Assembly: GCA_902772615.1 (NCBI GenBank)
Contig: CACYBC010000207.1
Span: forward strand, 1-8,660
Direction of reading: 5' to 3'
Origin: an uncultured Ruminococcus sp.
Lineage (GTDB): Bacteria; Bacillota; Clostridia; Oscillospirales; Ruminococcaceae
DNA length: 8,660 nt
The notes under the pieces were generated by a model that was given only the letters and a program-made list of their open reading frames with translations, did no database searches and had not been told where the DNA came from. This document shows positions 1 to 6,225 of the stretch, piece by piece. Position 1 is the first letter of the stretch; the number at the start of each line of letters is the position of its first letter. The position numbers and the translations under genes are program-made.

Positions 1-449
1 ACCTCCACATATCCGCAGATGAACTCTTCTCCGGCAAATGCATACAAAAGGAATCTCGACGTATCAAACAGCATCGCTTCTCCTTCTCCGAACTGCAGGA
101 TCAGCATCTTCTCTCTGATCTTTCTGACTGTTACCGGCAGCTCTTCGTTTCCGATCGTTATACCGCCGGCGGTAAATTCTGTCGGAAGTATAACTTCCGG
201 AGCGAGAGATATTTCTGTTTTGAATCCGTCTGCCGCGTCTGTCACCGGGAAGCTGTCCGGTTCTGCGAACTGCCCTGTGCCGGTGCTGTACACTTTGAGT
301 CCGTCTTTCACCATGACGAGAAAAATGTCGTCATCGCACTTAACTGCCTTGCTTTCTTCCGGGATCTTTCCTGCAAGTTCCAGGCTCTCTGTCATTCCGT
401 AGGGCTTTCTGCTGCCGTCTGCTGTAATGATATTCCACAGTTTGGTCAT
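1..449 (-). CDS. Unrecognised protein, C-terminus beyond the window edge
   Basis: This is the last visible gene of the esterase-PNP-MoaF run. It begins with ATG at 449-447 and stays open for 149 codons to the left edge, so the C-terminus is missing. The start is well supported: GAGGAGGGC lies just upstream and overlaps the stop region of the preceding MoaF-like gene, leaving a gap of only 13 bases. The product begins MTKLWNIITADGSRKPYGM. It shows no signal peptide or membrane segment, has only two cysteines (residues 38 and 145), and alternates short hydrophobic and charged stretches in a way that suggests mostly beta structure. I do not recognise the family and see no catalytic motif. It could be another small beta-barrel protein like its neighbours, but no shared motif with them is visible. 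Co-transcription with the upstream genes is very likely from the spacing. Confidence 0.75.
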   Translation of the reverse strand, partial: MTKLWNIITADGSRKPYGMTESLELAGKIPEESKAVKCDDDIFLVMVKDGLKVYSTGTGQFAEPDSFPVTDAADGFKTEISLAPEVILPTEFTAGGITIGNEELPVTVRKIREKMLILQFGEGEAMLFDTSRFLLYAFAGEEFICGYVE

Positions 450-462
450 GTTTGTGCCCTCC

Positions 463-1335
463 TCATCTGATGAATTCGGTGCTGTCGCGGGCAAGCAGTT
501 CGCTTGCATCGTAGTACTCACCGAAAGCCCCGTAAGTATAGTTCTCAGGAAGTCCTATGTCGTTATACCCGAACGATCTTCCGACATCGTGCATGCGGTT
601 GAGATTCATCAGGAAGAACAGATCGTTTCCCGCTCCTCTCTCCCTGTTCGCCATCTCCTCATTGCACTCAAAGACATAGATCCCGTCCTTGATCTTGATC
701 ATGTTGCAGGGCTCTTCATAGATGCTCACAGTGTTGCGTTTTGACAGTCTCTCATACACATCGGGTTTCTCTGTCCGGAGTTTTTCCAAGCCTTCTCTGG
801 TCTGGGTCAGGCGGTAATATCTCTCGCTCGCATAAACATGTACGACCTCGAGATTTCCGTACTGCCAGTGGATAGCTCTTCCAACCATCTCATCGGTGAA
901 CCCGTGCCTGAGAGGATTCAGTGTCCCGTCTTCCCTTCTGATCGCACCGAATGATATATGAGGTTTGCACATCCTGGGCCAGCGCGGGTTCTGTCCGACT
1001 GTGCAGTAGTTGGCTGTAACCAGATACTGCTCCATGTCCAGGACGAAAGTCTGCCCGGCTCTGGGCACAGCTCCTGTGACCTCAAAATTGACGAAATAGG
1101 TGTCATCGTCAGCTTTGAGGCAGTCATACTCGTATTCAGCCGCTTCTTTTCCCTTTTCTCCGCAGCTCAGGACTTTTCTGTCCTTGAATGTGATCTCATA
1201 ATCATATCCCGTATCCATCACGAGCTCCAGAGTCTTTCCCACAAGTTCGAAGCAGAGAGGCGGCCTGTATTGTGACATTCCCTCGAAGGTCTTCGGAGCG
1301 GGCTGCTCCGTGAATCCTTTTCTGTTCTTTATCAT
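463..1335 (-). CDS. MoaF-family (calycin-like) protein, copy 1
   Basis: The 290-residue product resembles the MoaF family, which has an N-terminal and a C-terminal beta-barrel domain. In the N-terminal half, FEGMSQYRPPLCFELVGK (about 17-34) and VNFE (82-85) match the family style. The C-terminal half runs from RHGFTDEMVGR (143-153) through HVYAS (166-170), KIKDGIYVFE (214-223) and LMNLNRMHDVGRSFG (242-256). His144, His166, Glu226 and His249 are kept in the neighbouring paralogue and are candidate ligand or active-site residues. No signal peptide or membrane helix is seen, so it is probably cytosolic. The ATG at 1335-1333 follows AGGAGGGAGAGGAC, a strong ribosome site 15 bases after the preceding gene ends. 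The family name comes from supposed links to molybdenum cofactor or monoamine regulons, but no cofactor gene is nearby, so the biochemical role is unknown. An insert of about 30 residues (177-206) separates two strands of the second barrel. Family assignment is by pattern only. Confidence 0.75.
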   Translation of the reverse strand: MIKNRKGFTEQPAPKTFEGMSQYRPPLCFELVGKTLELVMDTGYDYEITFKDRKVLSCGEKGKEAAEYEYDCLKADDDTYFVNFEVTGAVPRAGQTFVLDMEQYLVTANYCTVGQNPRWPRMCKPHISFGAIRREDGTLNPLRHGFTDEMVGRAIHWQYGNLEVVHVYASERYYRLTQTREGLEKLRTEKPDVYERLSKRNTVSIYEEPCNMIKIKDGIYVFECNEEMANRERGAGNDLFFLMNLNRMHDVGRSFGYNDIGLPENYTYGAFGEYYDASELLARDSTEFIR

Positions 1336-1350
1336 GTCCTCTCCCTCCTC

Positions 1351-2220
1351 TCAGTGGATATAGTACATGCTCGGGCGTTTCATCTCTTCCGAGGCATCGT
1401 ACCATGCTCCGAACGCGCCGAACGTGTAGTTCTCATCCTTACCGTCGACACTTGTGCCAAAAGATCTGCCGGCATCATGCATCTCATTGAGGTTCATAAG
1501 GAAGAACAAGCTGTTGCCGTGCCCTACCCTTCTGCACAGATTGGTCTCCAGAAGGTTGACCGCATAGATATTGTCGCGGATCTTCACGCAGTCCCAGTAG
1601 TCCTCATACACCGCCTGCACGGGGGGTCTGGTGTCCGCTCCCGCCATCATGTCGGGGGAGTTCCTTCTTACCCTTTCCAGCGCTCTCGGTGTGAACGCTA
1701 CCCTGTAGAGTCTCTCGCTGTAATAGACATGCGCAATGTTGAACGTCCCGTAGTTCCAGTCGATCGAGGTCCCTGCCATCTCGTCGGTATATCCGTGTCT
1801 GACCGTGGGCACCGTTCCGTCAGGACGCCTTACGCCGCCGAAGACGATCTCTGTGGATGGCATCCTGGGCAGTTTGGGATCTTTCCCCAGGGTCGCATAG
1901 CATATCGTCACGAGGTATTCTCTCTCGTCCAGTACTACTGCAATACCGTCGCGGGGCTCGGGGAACGGCAGATGCTCGAAGTTGACCAGGTAGCAGCGGT
2001 CGTCCATCTTTATGCATTCGTACGGATAGCTCTCCTCCTGCCCGGGCGCCCCGAACAGAAGAGTCTTTCCGTCTTCAAATATCAGGTTCTTGTCATGCCC
2101 GTCATCCATGATGAGTTCGAATCTTTTTCCCGCCAGCTCTAAACAAAGCGGCGGGCGAAAGATCGACATCCCCTCATGATTATCGGGTACCAGTCTCTTT
2201 TCGTCCGCCATGTCTATCAC
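1351..2220 (-). CDS. MoaF-family (calycin-like) protein, copy 2
   Basis: The 289-residue product is a diverged paralogue of the next gene downstream. The closest block is LFFLMNLNEMHDAGRSFG (238-255), where 17 of 20 positions match across the aligned segment. RPPLCLELAGK (22-32), RHGYTDEMAG (141-150), HVYYSER (164-170) and ENYTFGAFG (263-271) are also shared. His142, His164, Glu225 and His249 align with the conserved residues of the paralogue. It looks cytosolic, with no leader or helix. The start is uncertain. A GTG at 2220-2218 overlaps the TGA of the upstream flavin-barrel gene by four bases (GTGA), which suggests translational coupling, while an in-frame ATG at 2211-2209 would give MADEKR instead. 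Neither has a strong ribosome site; AGGACAG lies about 10 bases before the GTG. Tandem retention of two diverged copies suggests a heteromer or two related ligands, but this is inference. Confidence 0.75.
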   Translation of the reverse strand: MIDMADEKRLVPDNHEGMSIFRPPLCLELAGKRFELIMDDGHDKNLIFEDGKTLLFGAPGQEESYPYECIKMDDRCYLVNFEHLPFPEPRDGIAVVLDEREYLVTICYATLGKDPKLPRMPSTEIVFGGVRRPDGTVPTVRHGYTDEMAGTSIDWNYGTFNIAHVYYSERLYRVAFTPRALERVRRNSPDMMAGADTRPPVQAVYEDYWDCVKIRDNIYAVNLLETNLCRRVGHGNSLFFLMNLNEMHDAGRSFGTSVDGKDENYTFGAFGAWYDASEEMKRPSMYYIH

Positions 2221-2612
2221 AGCTTTTCTGTCCTGTCAGGACCCATCATGCTGCAGAACTCGACTTCTCCGTCTGTAAGCTCGAGAACTCCGAGTTCATG
2301 TCCGGTCTGTTCGTTATAGAGGTTGCGCAGGAAAGGATTCTCTTCGAACACTCTGTCGACGATCTCCTGAGGCGCGTCAACAGCCGTTGCCCTCACCCTT
2401 ACCCAGTCGCTTCTGTCCTTGATCGCCACGAGGCAGACCTTGCGGTTCTCAACTATCTGCTTGTAGACGTTCTTGTGCTTTCCGACAGCGGTGTAAAGCT
2501 TGCCGTCATACTCCTTGAAGACTCCGATGGGGCGGATCTCAGGCTGATCTCCGTTCTCGGTGCCAAGGAAAAAGACGCCTGCGGATGTGATGAATTCAGT
2601 GATCTCTTTCAT
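2217..2612 (-). CDS. PNPOx-like FMN-binding split-barrel protein
   Basis: The 131-residue product has the features of the small pyridoxamine 5'-phosphate oxidase-like family, whose members form dimeric split barrels that usually bind FMN (some bind F420 or heme). The N-terminal helix MKEITEFITSAG is followed by strand FFLGTENGDQPEIRPIG (14-30), strand GKLYTAVG (37-44), the KNVYKQIVENRKVCLVAI segment (47-64), and the WVRVRATAVD strand (70-79). Length and motif order match the family, which is commonly found in Clostridia and includes many uncharacterised flavin reductases and detoxification proteins rather than true PdxH. The true PdxH substrate motifs are not evident, so vitamin B6 synthesis is not proposed. 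The ATG at 2612-2610 follows AAGGAG at a good distance. The stop overlaps the GTG of the MoaF-like gene, tying the two proteins together in expression. The actual substrate is unknown. Confidence 0.8.
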   Translation of the reverse strand: MKEITEFITSAGVFFLGTENGDQPEIRPIGVFKEYDGKLYTAVGKHKNVYKQIVENRKVCLVAIKDRSDWVRVRATAVDAPQEIVDRVFEENPFLRNLYNEQTGHELGVLELTDGEVEFCSMMGPDRTEKL

Positions 2613-2650
2613 GTCAGTTCTCCTTTTTATTCTTTTTGCCGGAAGTCATT

Positions 2651-3520
2651 TCAGTCCATGCGGGTGATCAGTTCCGTAAGCAATGTACTGAAATCCTTTC
2701 CGGCTTTGTTTGCTATAGCCGTGACCTCCTCATGAGAAGGCGACGAATCGTTTATCCCCGCAGCCATATTTGTGACGCAGTTTATGGCGCAGATCCTCAT
2801 TCCCATGTGTTTTGCAGCAGTGGCTTCTATGGCTGTGCTCATTCCCACCGTATCTGCTCCGAGCAGCCGGAACATACGGATCTCTGCGGGAGTCTCATAC
2901 TGCGGGCCGGTCACCTGAAGGAATACGCCGCTGTGAACTCTTATCTCCTTCTCGCGTCCGATCGAGACAGCCAGTTCCCTCAGGCCTTCATCATACAGAT
3001 CCGTCACCGGAGTAAACCTTTCCCCCAGCTCTGATACGTTCTCCCCTACGAGAGGTGACGGCATAAAACTGGAGATATGATCTCTGAGGACGACAAAGTC
3101 TCCGGGCCTGTATTCAGTGTTGATCGCTCCTACGGCGTTGGTGAATACTGCTGTCCCTGCGCCGAGGAGCTTAAGGACGCGTATGGGGATGACCACATCG
3201 TGGACATCATAACCCTCATAATAGTGGACACGTCCCTGCATAGCGGCTGTTTTCTTTCCGCCGACCATTCCGAACACCAGTTTCCCCTGATGTCCCGCGA
3301 CAGTAGAGACCGGGAAGCCATCGATCTCACGGTAAGGGATCTCCGCAACGACTTCCATCGCATCAACGAAATGACCGAGTCCGCTTCCAAGAACAACTGC
3401 CACGTCGGGCACGAAATCCGTCTTTTCCTCTATCTGTCTTACGCAGTTCAGGAGGACCTTATAGTATGCGTCTGCATCGAACCGTCCAGTCCCTGCTTCG
3501 GTAATAGTCCTGTCTTCCAT
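2651..3520 (-). CDS. punA: Purine nucleoside phosphorylase (trimeric PNP type)
   Basis: The enzyme splits inosine or guanosine with phosphate into the free base and ribose 1-phosphate, in cytosolic purine salvage. From the ATG at 3520 it is 289 residues, close to the usual 270-290 for trimeric low-molecular-mass PNP (PF01048). Landmarks are the phosphate loop VLGSGLG (43-49), GHQGKL (76-81), MQGRVHYYEGY (94-104), the substrate-site block VTGPQYETPAEIRM (203-216, with Glu209 matching Glu201 of human PNP), VGMST (225-229), and VTNMAAG (249-255). Asn251 corresponds to human Asn243, which marks 6-oxopurine specificity. A longer TTG-initiated reading frame starts at 3562 but would overlap the stop of the upstream esterase gene and add 14 unconserved residues, so I prefer the ATG. 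Its ribosome site is weak (GGAAGAAG), 22 bases after the esterase stop. In an operon with an esterase and flavin/MoaF proteins its presence is unexpected. The family call is firm; the punA/pupG symbol follows Bacillus usage. Confidence 0.92.
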   Translation of the reverse strand: MEDRTITEAGTGRFDADAYYKVLLNCVRQIEEKTDFVPDVAVVLGSGLGHFVDAMEVVAEIPYREIDGFPVSTVAGHQGKLVFGMVGGKKTAAMQGRVHYYEGYDVHDVVIPIRVLKLLGAGTAVFTNAVGAINTEYRPGDFVVLRDHISSFMPSPLVGENVSELGERFTPVTDLYDEGLRELAVSIGREKEIRVHSGVFLQVTGPQYETPAEIRMFRLLGADTVGMSTAIEATAAKHMGMRICAINCVTNMAAGINDSSPSHEEVTAIANKAGKDFSTLLTELITRMD

Positions 3521-3542
3521 ATTGCTCTGCTTCTTCCGTGAA

Positions 3543-4352
3543 CTAAATAGTTTTGAGTCCAAACAGATCCATTATCCTCTGGATCTCAAGATCCCAGAGA
3601 CGCCACTCGTGTCCGTAGCCCTCGTACTCCTTGAACTCCATCTTTATACCGTTTTCTTCAGTGAACTTCTTGAACGGCAGATAAAGCTCCTCGTAATGCG
3701 GATCTGCCGTGCCTATGGAACAATACATGGGAGGAAGCTTGTCTTTGTTCCTTATCATCGCGGCGCGGATGTTATCCGGGCCTGCCTTGGCTTCTTCCAG
3801 TCCTCCGTTAGCTCTCGAGAGCTGTGTGATAACGTTCGCCGTAAGGAATCCGCGGTCCGCATCATCAAGATCCGGGATACCCATGGAAAGAATGGCTCCG
3901 CCTCCGAACAGCTCGGGATGATTCGCCACATATTTGGCCACTCCGACACCGCCCATCGACTGGCCGACGATGAAATTCTCGCTGGGATCGGATGAAGCGG
4001 GGAACCAGTTGTGTACCAGCGGCATGAGCTCTTCCGTCAGGAAATCATACATATTGAACTGCATCATTGCCTGCTTCCAGTTCGCATAGAAGCTGTTTCC
4101 CGCGTCCGGCATGACTACGATGATCTGACGCTCTCTCGCATACAGTTCAATGTTCGTGAGCCTTATCCAGTCCGAGCTGTCATCCGATCCGCCGTGGAGG
4201 ACCCAGAGTACAGGGTATTTCTTCCCGCTGCCGTAGAACTCTTTGGGGTCGGAAAAACGGGGACCTACACTGGGAAGATCCGGAAGTATCATGTGCACCG
4301 TGTTGCTTTTGCGAAGATACGCGCTTCTGAAATCAAATGAAATATGACTCAT
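3543..4352 (-). CDS. Esterase of the PF00756 (esterase D / feruloyl esterase-like) family
   Basis: The 269-residue alpha/beta hydrolase is predicted to hydrolyse small ester or thioester substrates in the cytosol; no signal peptide is seen. The oxyanion segment VLHGGSDD lies at 51-58, the family block NSFYANW at 86-92, and the nucleophile elbow GQSMGG at 130-135 (Ser132). The likely acid is Asp217 in SIGTADPHYEEL and the base is His248 in GYGHEW, so the triad is complete and correctly spaced. Family members include S-formylglutathione hydrolases, acetyl-xylan and feruloyl esterases; the substrate cannot be told from sequence. No glutathione or formaldehyde gene is adjacent. The ATG at 4352-4350 follows AAGGAGAG. 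This is the first gene after an extended -10 promoter and therefore probably leads the downstream run (PNP, flavin barrel, MoaF-like pair). The TAG stop lies 22 bases before the PNP start. Confidence 0.88.
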   Translation of the reverse strand: MSHISFDFRSAYLRKSNTVHMILPDLPSVGPRFSDPKEFYGSGKKYPVLWVLHGGSDDSSDWIRLTNIELYARERQIIVVMPDAGNSFYANWKQAMMQFNMYDFLTEELMPLVHNWFPASSDPSENFIVGQSMGGVGVAKYVANHPELFGGGAILSMGIPDLDDADRGFLTANVITQLSRANGGLEEAKAGPDNIRAAMIRNKDKLPPMYCSIGTADPHYEELYLPFKKFTEENGIKMEFKEYEGYGHEWRLWDLEIQRIMDLFGLKTI

Positions 4353-4382
4353 TGCTTCTCTCCTTAAATAATTAATGATCTG

Positions 4383-4391
4383 ATTATACCA
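4383..4391 (-). promoter_or_regulatory. Extended -10 promoter for the esterase operon
   Basis: On the minus strand the sequence TGGTATAAT is a perfect extended -10 element (TG-n-TATAAT). The hexamer 17 bases upstream (CACGGA) is a poor -35, which fits extended -10 promoters. Transcription would begin near 4376, giving a leader of about 25 bases that contains AAGGAG before the esterase ATG. It sits in the only gap (75 bases) between the SGNH gene and the esterase gene. No convincing terminator was seen for the upstream SGNH gene, so some read-through into the esterase run is possible. Confidence 0.6.
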
Positions 4392-4427
4392 CCGCTCTTT
4401 ATCGTTCCGTGTTCCCCGGGTTCCCTG

Positions 4428-6209
4428 TTACTGCTCTTCTCCCGATCCCTGCTCGGGTTCTGGTGTCGGTTCAGGCTCGGGCGTCGGTTCGGGTTCAGGC
4501 GTCGGTTCGGGCTCGGGTGTCGGTTCAGGAGCAGGTTCCAGTACAGGGATCGTTTCCGTCCTGGTATCCCCGCATCTGCTGCATGTATAGGTCCTTATGC
4601 CCTCCTCCGTCTCCGTCGGTTCCTTAGTCACGGATGACGTGTAGTCGTGTCCCAGCGCGGGTATCTCTTTTCTCTCTTCTATGACCGCGCCGCATACGGA
4701 GCATTTTACTTCTCTGGTGTATCCGATCCCCTCGCATGTGGCTGCTGTTTCCGGCTGTGTCTCTACCGGTTCATGATCTTTGATGATCTGCCTCGTTGTG
4801 ACATCTCCGCAAGCCGAACAGGTTCCCTTTTCCTCTCCGGGGACGCTGCAGGTCGCTTCGGTGACCGTCTCCCATTTGTAGGAGTGAGCCTGCGGATCGA
4901 TCTCAGTTTCTTCGGTCTCTTCATGTCCGCATATGCTGCATACATGTTTTCTGGAACCTTTTGAGGAGCATGTGGAAGGAGTCACAACTGTCCATTCTCC
5001 GTATTCATGAGCTGTACAGGGCGTTATCTCCTTGATGGTGAAGACATGATTGCCGTTCACATCGTCTCCCCAGGTGATCCTGAGCCTGGATCCCGGACTG
5101 CAGCTGTTCCTTACATAAGAGACGATCTTCTCTGTATATGCCCCCTGCTCATCGTCTGTTGCGCTGCTGTCCACAGAGTAGTAGAAATATCTGACGGCAC
5201 CCTCTCCGTCCGAAGATCCGGACACGATATCGAAACCGCCTGCCGCGAGCTGTGCGCTTACGTCTGCCAGCAGTCCGCTGCAGTTGATCGTGTCGGGTTC
5301 GGCAGGAGACCAGATCACATACGTCGATCCCTGTTTGACCGGCCTTCTGTCATCTGTGATGTAGGCATGCGTCCTGTAATACATGAGAAGGTCCGTAAGT
5401 CCGTTCGCCTCTATATGGACGCCGTCCTGATACATGATCTCGCTTCTTGCATATCCGGTCTGCGGATCCTTGAGACATTCATCGGTCACGTTCAGGAACG
5501 GGATCTCGAGTTCGCGGCACATGTCCTTGAGCGCTTCATTGTATTCATCCACGGCTTTCATTGTAAGGATCCCGAAGCCGGTATTGACGTCATAACCAAG
5601 AGCGGGAACTGACATAACGATGATATCCGCATAACTGTAGGCGTTCTGAATGGCTGTGATGGCGCTTTTGTAGACGCTTATGAAGTAATCGACCCTTCCA
5701 AGCATGTCATTGGTCCCGAAATTCATCAGTATCCTTCTGGGACAGAGCAGCTTAAGGGCTGAAACCGCAGTCACAGGCTCCTCATACCCTGCCAGATAAA
5801 CGTCTCTGTCGGACCGCACGCTCTGGATGCCCTTCCCCGGTTTACCTATGACGTTCCTGTGCGTCAGCACTCCCTGGCCGACCATCCTCAGGAAGTTGCT
5901 GTCGCCGATGAACAGGGTCTCTTCTACATATTCATCTCCCGCATCTTCCGTCTCCTTAAGGGAAACTCCATCCCATTCAGGCTCTTCTTCCTGCGGCTGC
6001 TGTTCCTCCTGCTGCTGCCCGTCGTCGATGTCGACCGGTTCCGGTGATTCCCTTTTGTTTCCGTTCTTTCCCGCAAGATAGATGATCGAGGCCAGCGCGC
6101 TGATCAGTATTATAAAGAAGGACAGAAAGATCACAGCTCTCTGAAAAGGGCTGTATTCACTTCCTGATCCTCTGCTGTTTTTCTTTTTTGAGAATAATCT
6201 TCCGCTCAA
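4428..6209 (-). CDS. Membrane-anchored SGNH/GDSL hydrolase with Cys-x-x-Cys-Gly repeats and Pro/Glu tail
   Basis: The 593-residue protein is probably displayed outside the membrane. Residues 1-23 are basic, 24-46 form one hydrophobic anchor, and 55-95 are an acidic Gln/Glu/Pro linker. The SGNH hydrolase domain spans about 96-285: block I is IGDSN (101-105, Ser104), block III is FGTND (164-168, Asn167), and block V is DGVHIEANG (262-270, Asp262 and His265). A smaller alpha/beta-looking domain follows (about 294-395). Residues 398-556 hold four repeats of the form HxY...W...TC...G...C-x-x-C-G, and the fourth lacks the lone first cysteine. The tail has four copies of PTPEPE (563-586) and ends EQGSGEEQ, with no LPxTG sorting motif. 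Such proteins usually act on acyl groups of envelope glycans; no substrate is evident here. The TTG start at 6209 is supported by AAAGGAAACATAAC immediately upstream and lies 16 bases after the YqkD-like gene, so the two form an operon. Confidence 0.85.
   Translation of the reverse strand: MSGRLFSKKKNSRGSGSEYSPFQRAVIFLSFFIILISALASIIYLAGKNGNKRESPEPVDIDDGQQQEEQQPQEEEPEWDGVSLKETEDAGDEYVEETLFIGDSNFLRMVGQGVLTHRNVIGKPGKGIQSVRSDRDVYLAGYEEPVTAVSALKLLCPRRILMNFGTNDMLGRVDYFISVYKSAITAIQNAYSYADIIVMSVPALGYDVNTGFGILTMKAVDEYNEALKDMCRELEIPFLNVTDECLKDPQTGYARSEIMYQDGVHIEANGLTDLLMYYRTHAYITDDRRPVKQGSTYVIWSPAEPDTINCSGLLADVSAQLAAGGFDIVSGSSDGEGAVRYFYYSVDSSATDDEQGAYTEKIVSYVRNSCSPGSRLRITWGDDVNGNHVFTIKEITPCTAHEYGEWTVVTPSTCSSKGSRKHVCSICGHEETEETEIDPQAHSYKWETVTEATCSVPGEEKGTCSACGDVTTRQIIKDHEPVETQPETAATCEGIGYTREVKCSVCGAVIEERKEIPALGHDYTSSVTKEPTETEEGIRTYTCSRCGDTRTETIPVLEPAPEPTPEPEPTPEPEPTPEPEPTPEPEQGSGEEQ
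4452..4523 (-). repeat. Four 18-base tandem repeats encoding PTPEPE
   Basis: Positions 4452-4523 hold four adjacent 18-base units that differ from one another at only a few, mostly third-codon, positions. Each encodes Pro-Thr-Pro-Glu-Pro-Glu in the tail of the SGNH protein (residues 563-586). The array is in frame, so gain or loss of units would only change tail length. Tails of this kind are typically extended and rigid and often span the cell wall. Confidence 0.9.
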
Positions 6210-6225
6210 GTTATGTTTCCTTTTT

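Noticed and set aside
1354..2142. A 262-codon plus-strand reading frame opposite MoaF copy 2
   Set aside because: It lies fully antisense to a gene with clear family motifs and has no ribosome site. The composition (rich in His, Val and Arg) is typical of an antisense shadow.
463..2220. Assignment of the MoaF-like pair to molybdenum cofactor synthesis
   Set aside because: No moaA, moaC, moeA, mog or molybdate transport gene is in the window, and the family name alone is weak evidence.
2217..2612. Annotation of the small flavin-barrel gene as pdxH
   Set aside because: It is much shorter than true PdxH (about 200 residues or more) and lacks the recognisable C-terminal PdxH dimerisation region.
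3521..3562. TTG-initiated 14-residue extension of PNP
   Set aside because: It would overlap the esterase stop, adds residues outside the family's usual length, and the ATG at 3520 is a normal start.
3077..3995. Plus-strand frames opposite the PNP and esterase genes
   Set aside because: Both minus-strand genes have complete catalytic motifs. The plus-strand products resemble no family and lack start signals.
4392..4427. Possible terminator after the SGNH gene
   Set aside because: The only symmetry is a short CCCGGG core without a stem-loop or a T run, so read-through cannot be excluded but a terminator cannot be called.
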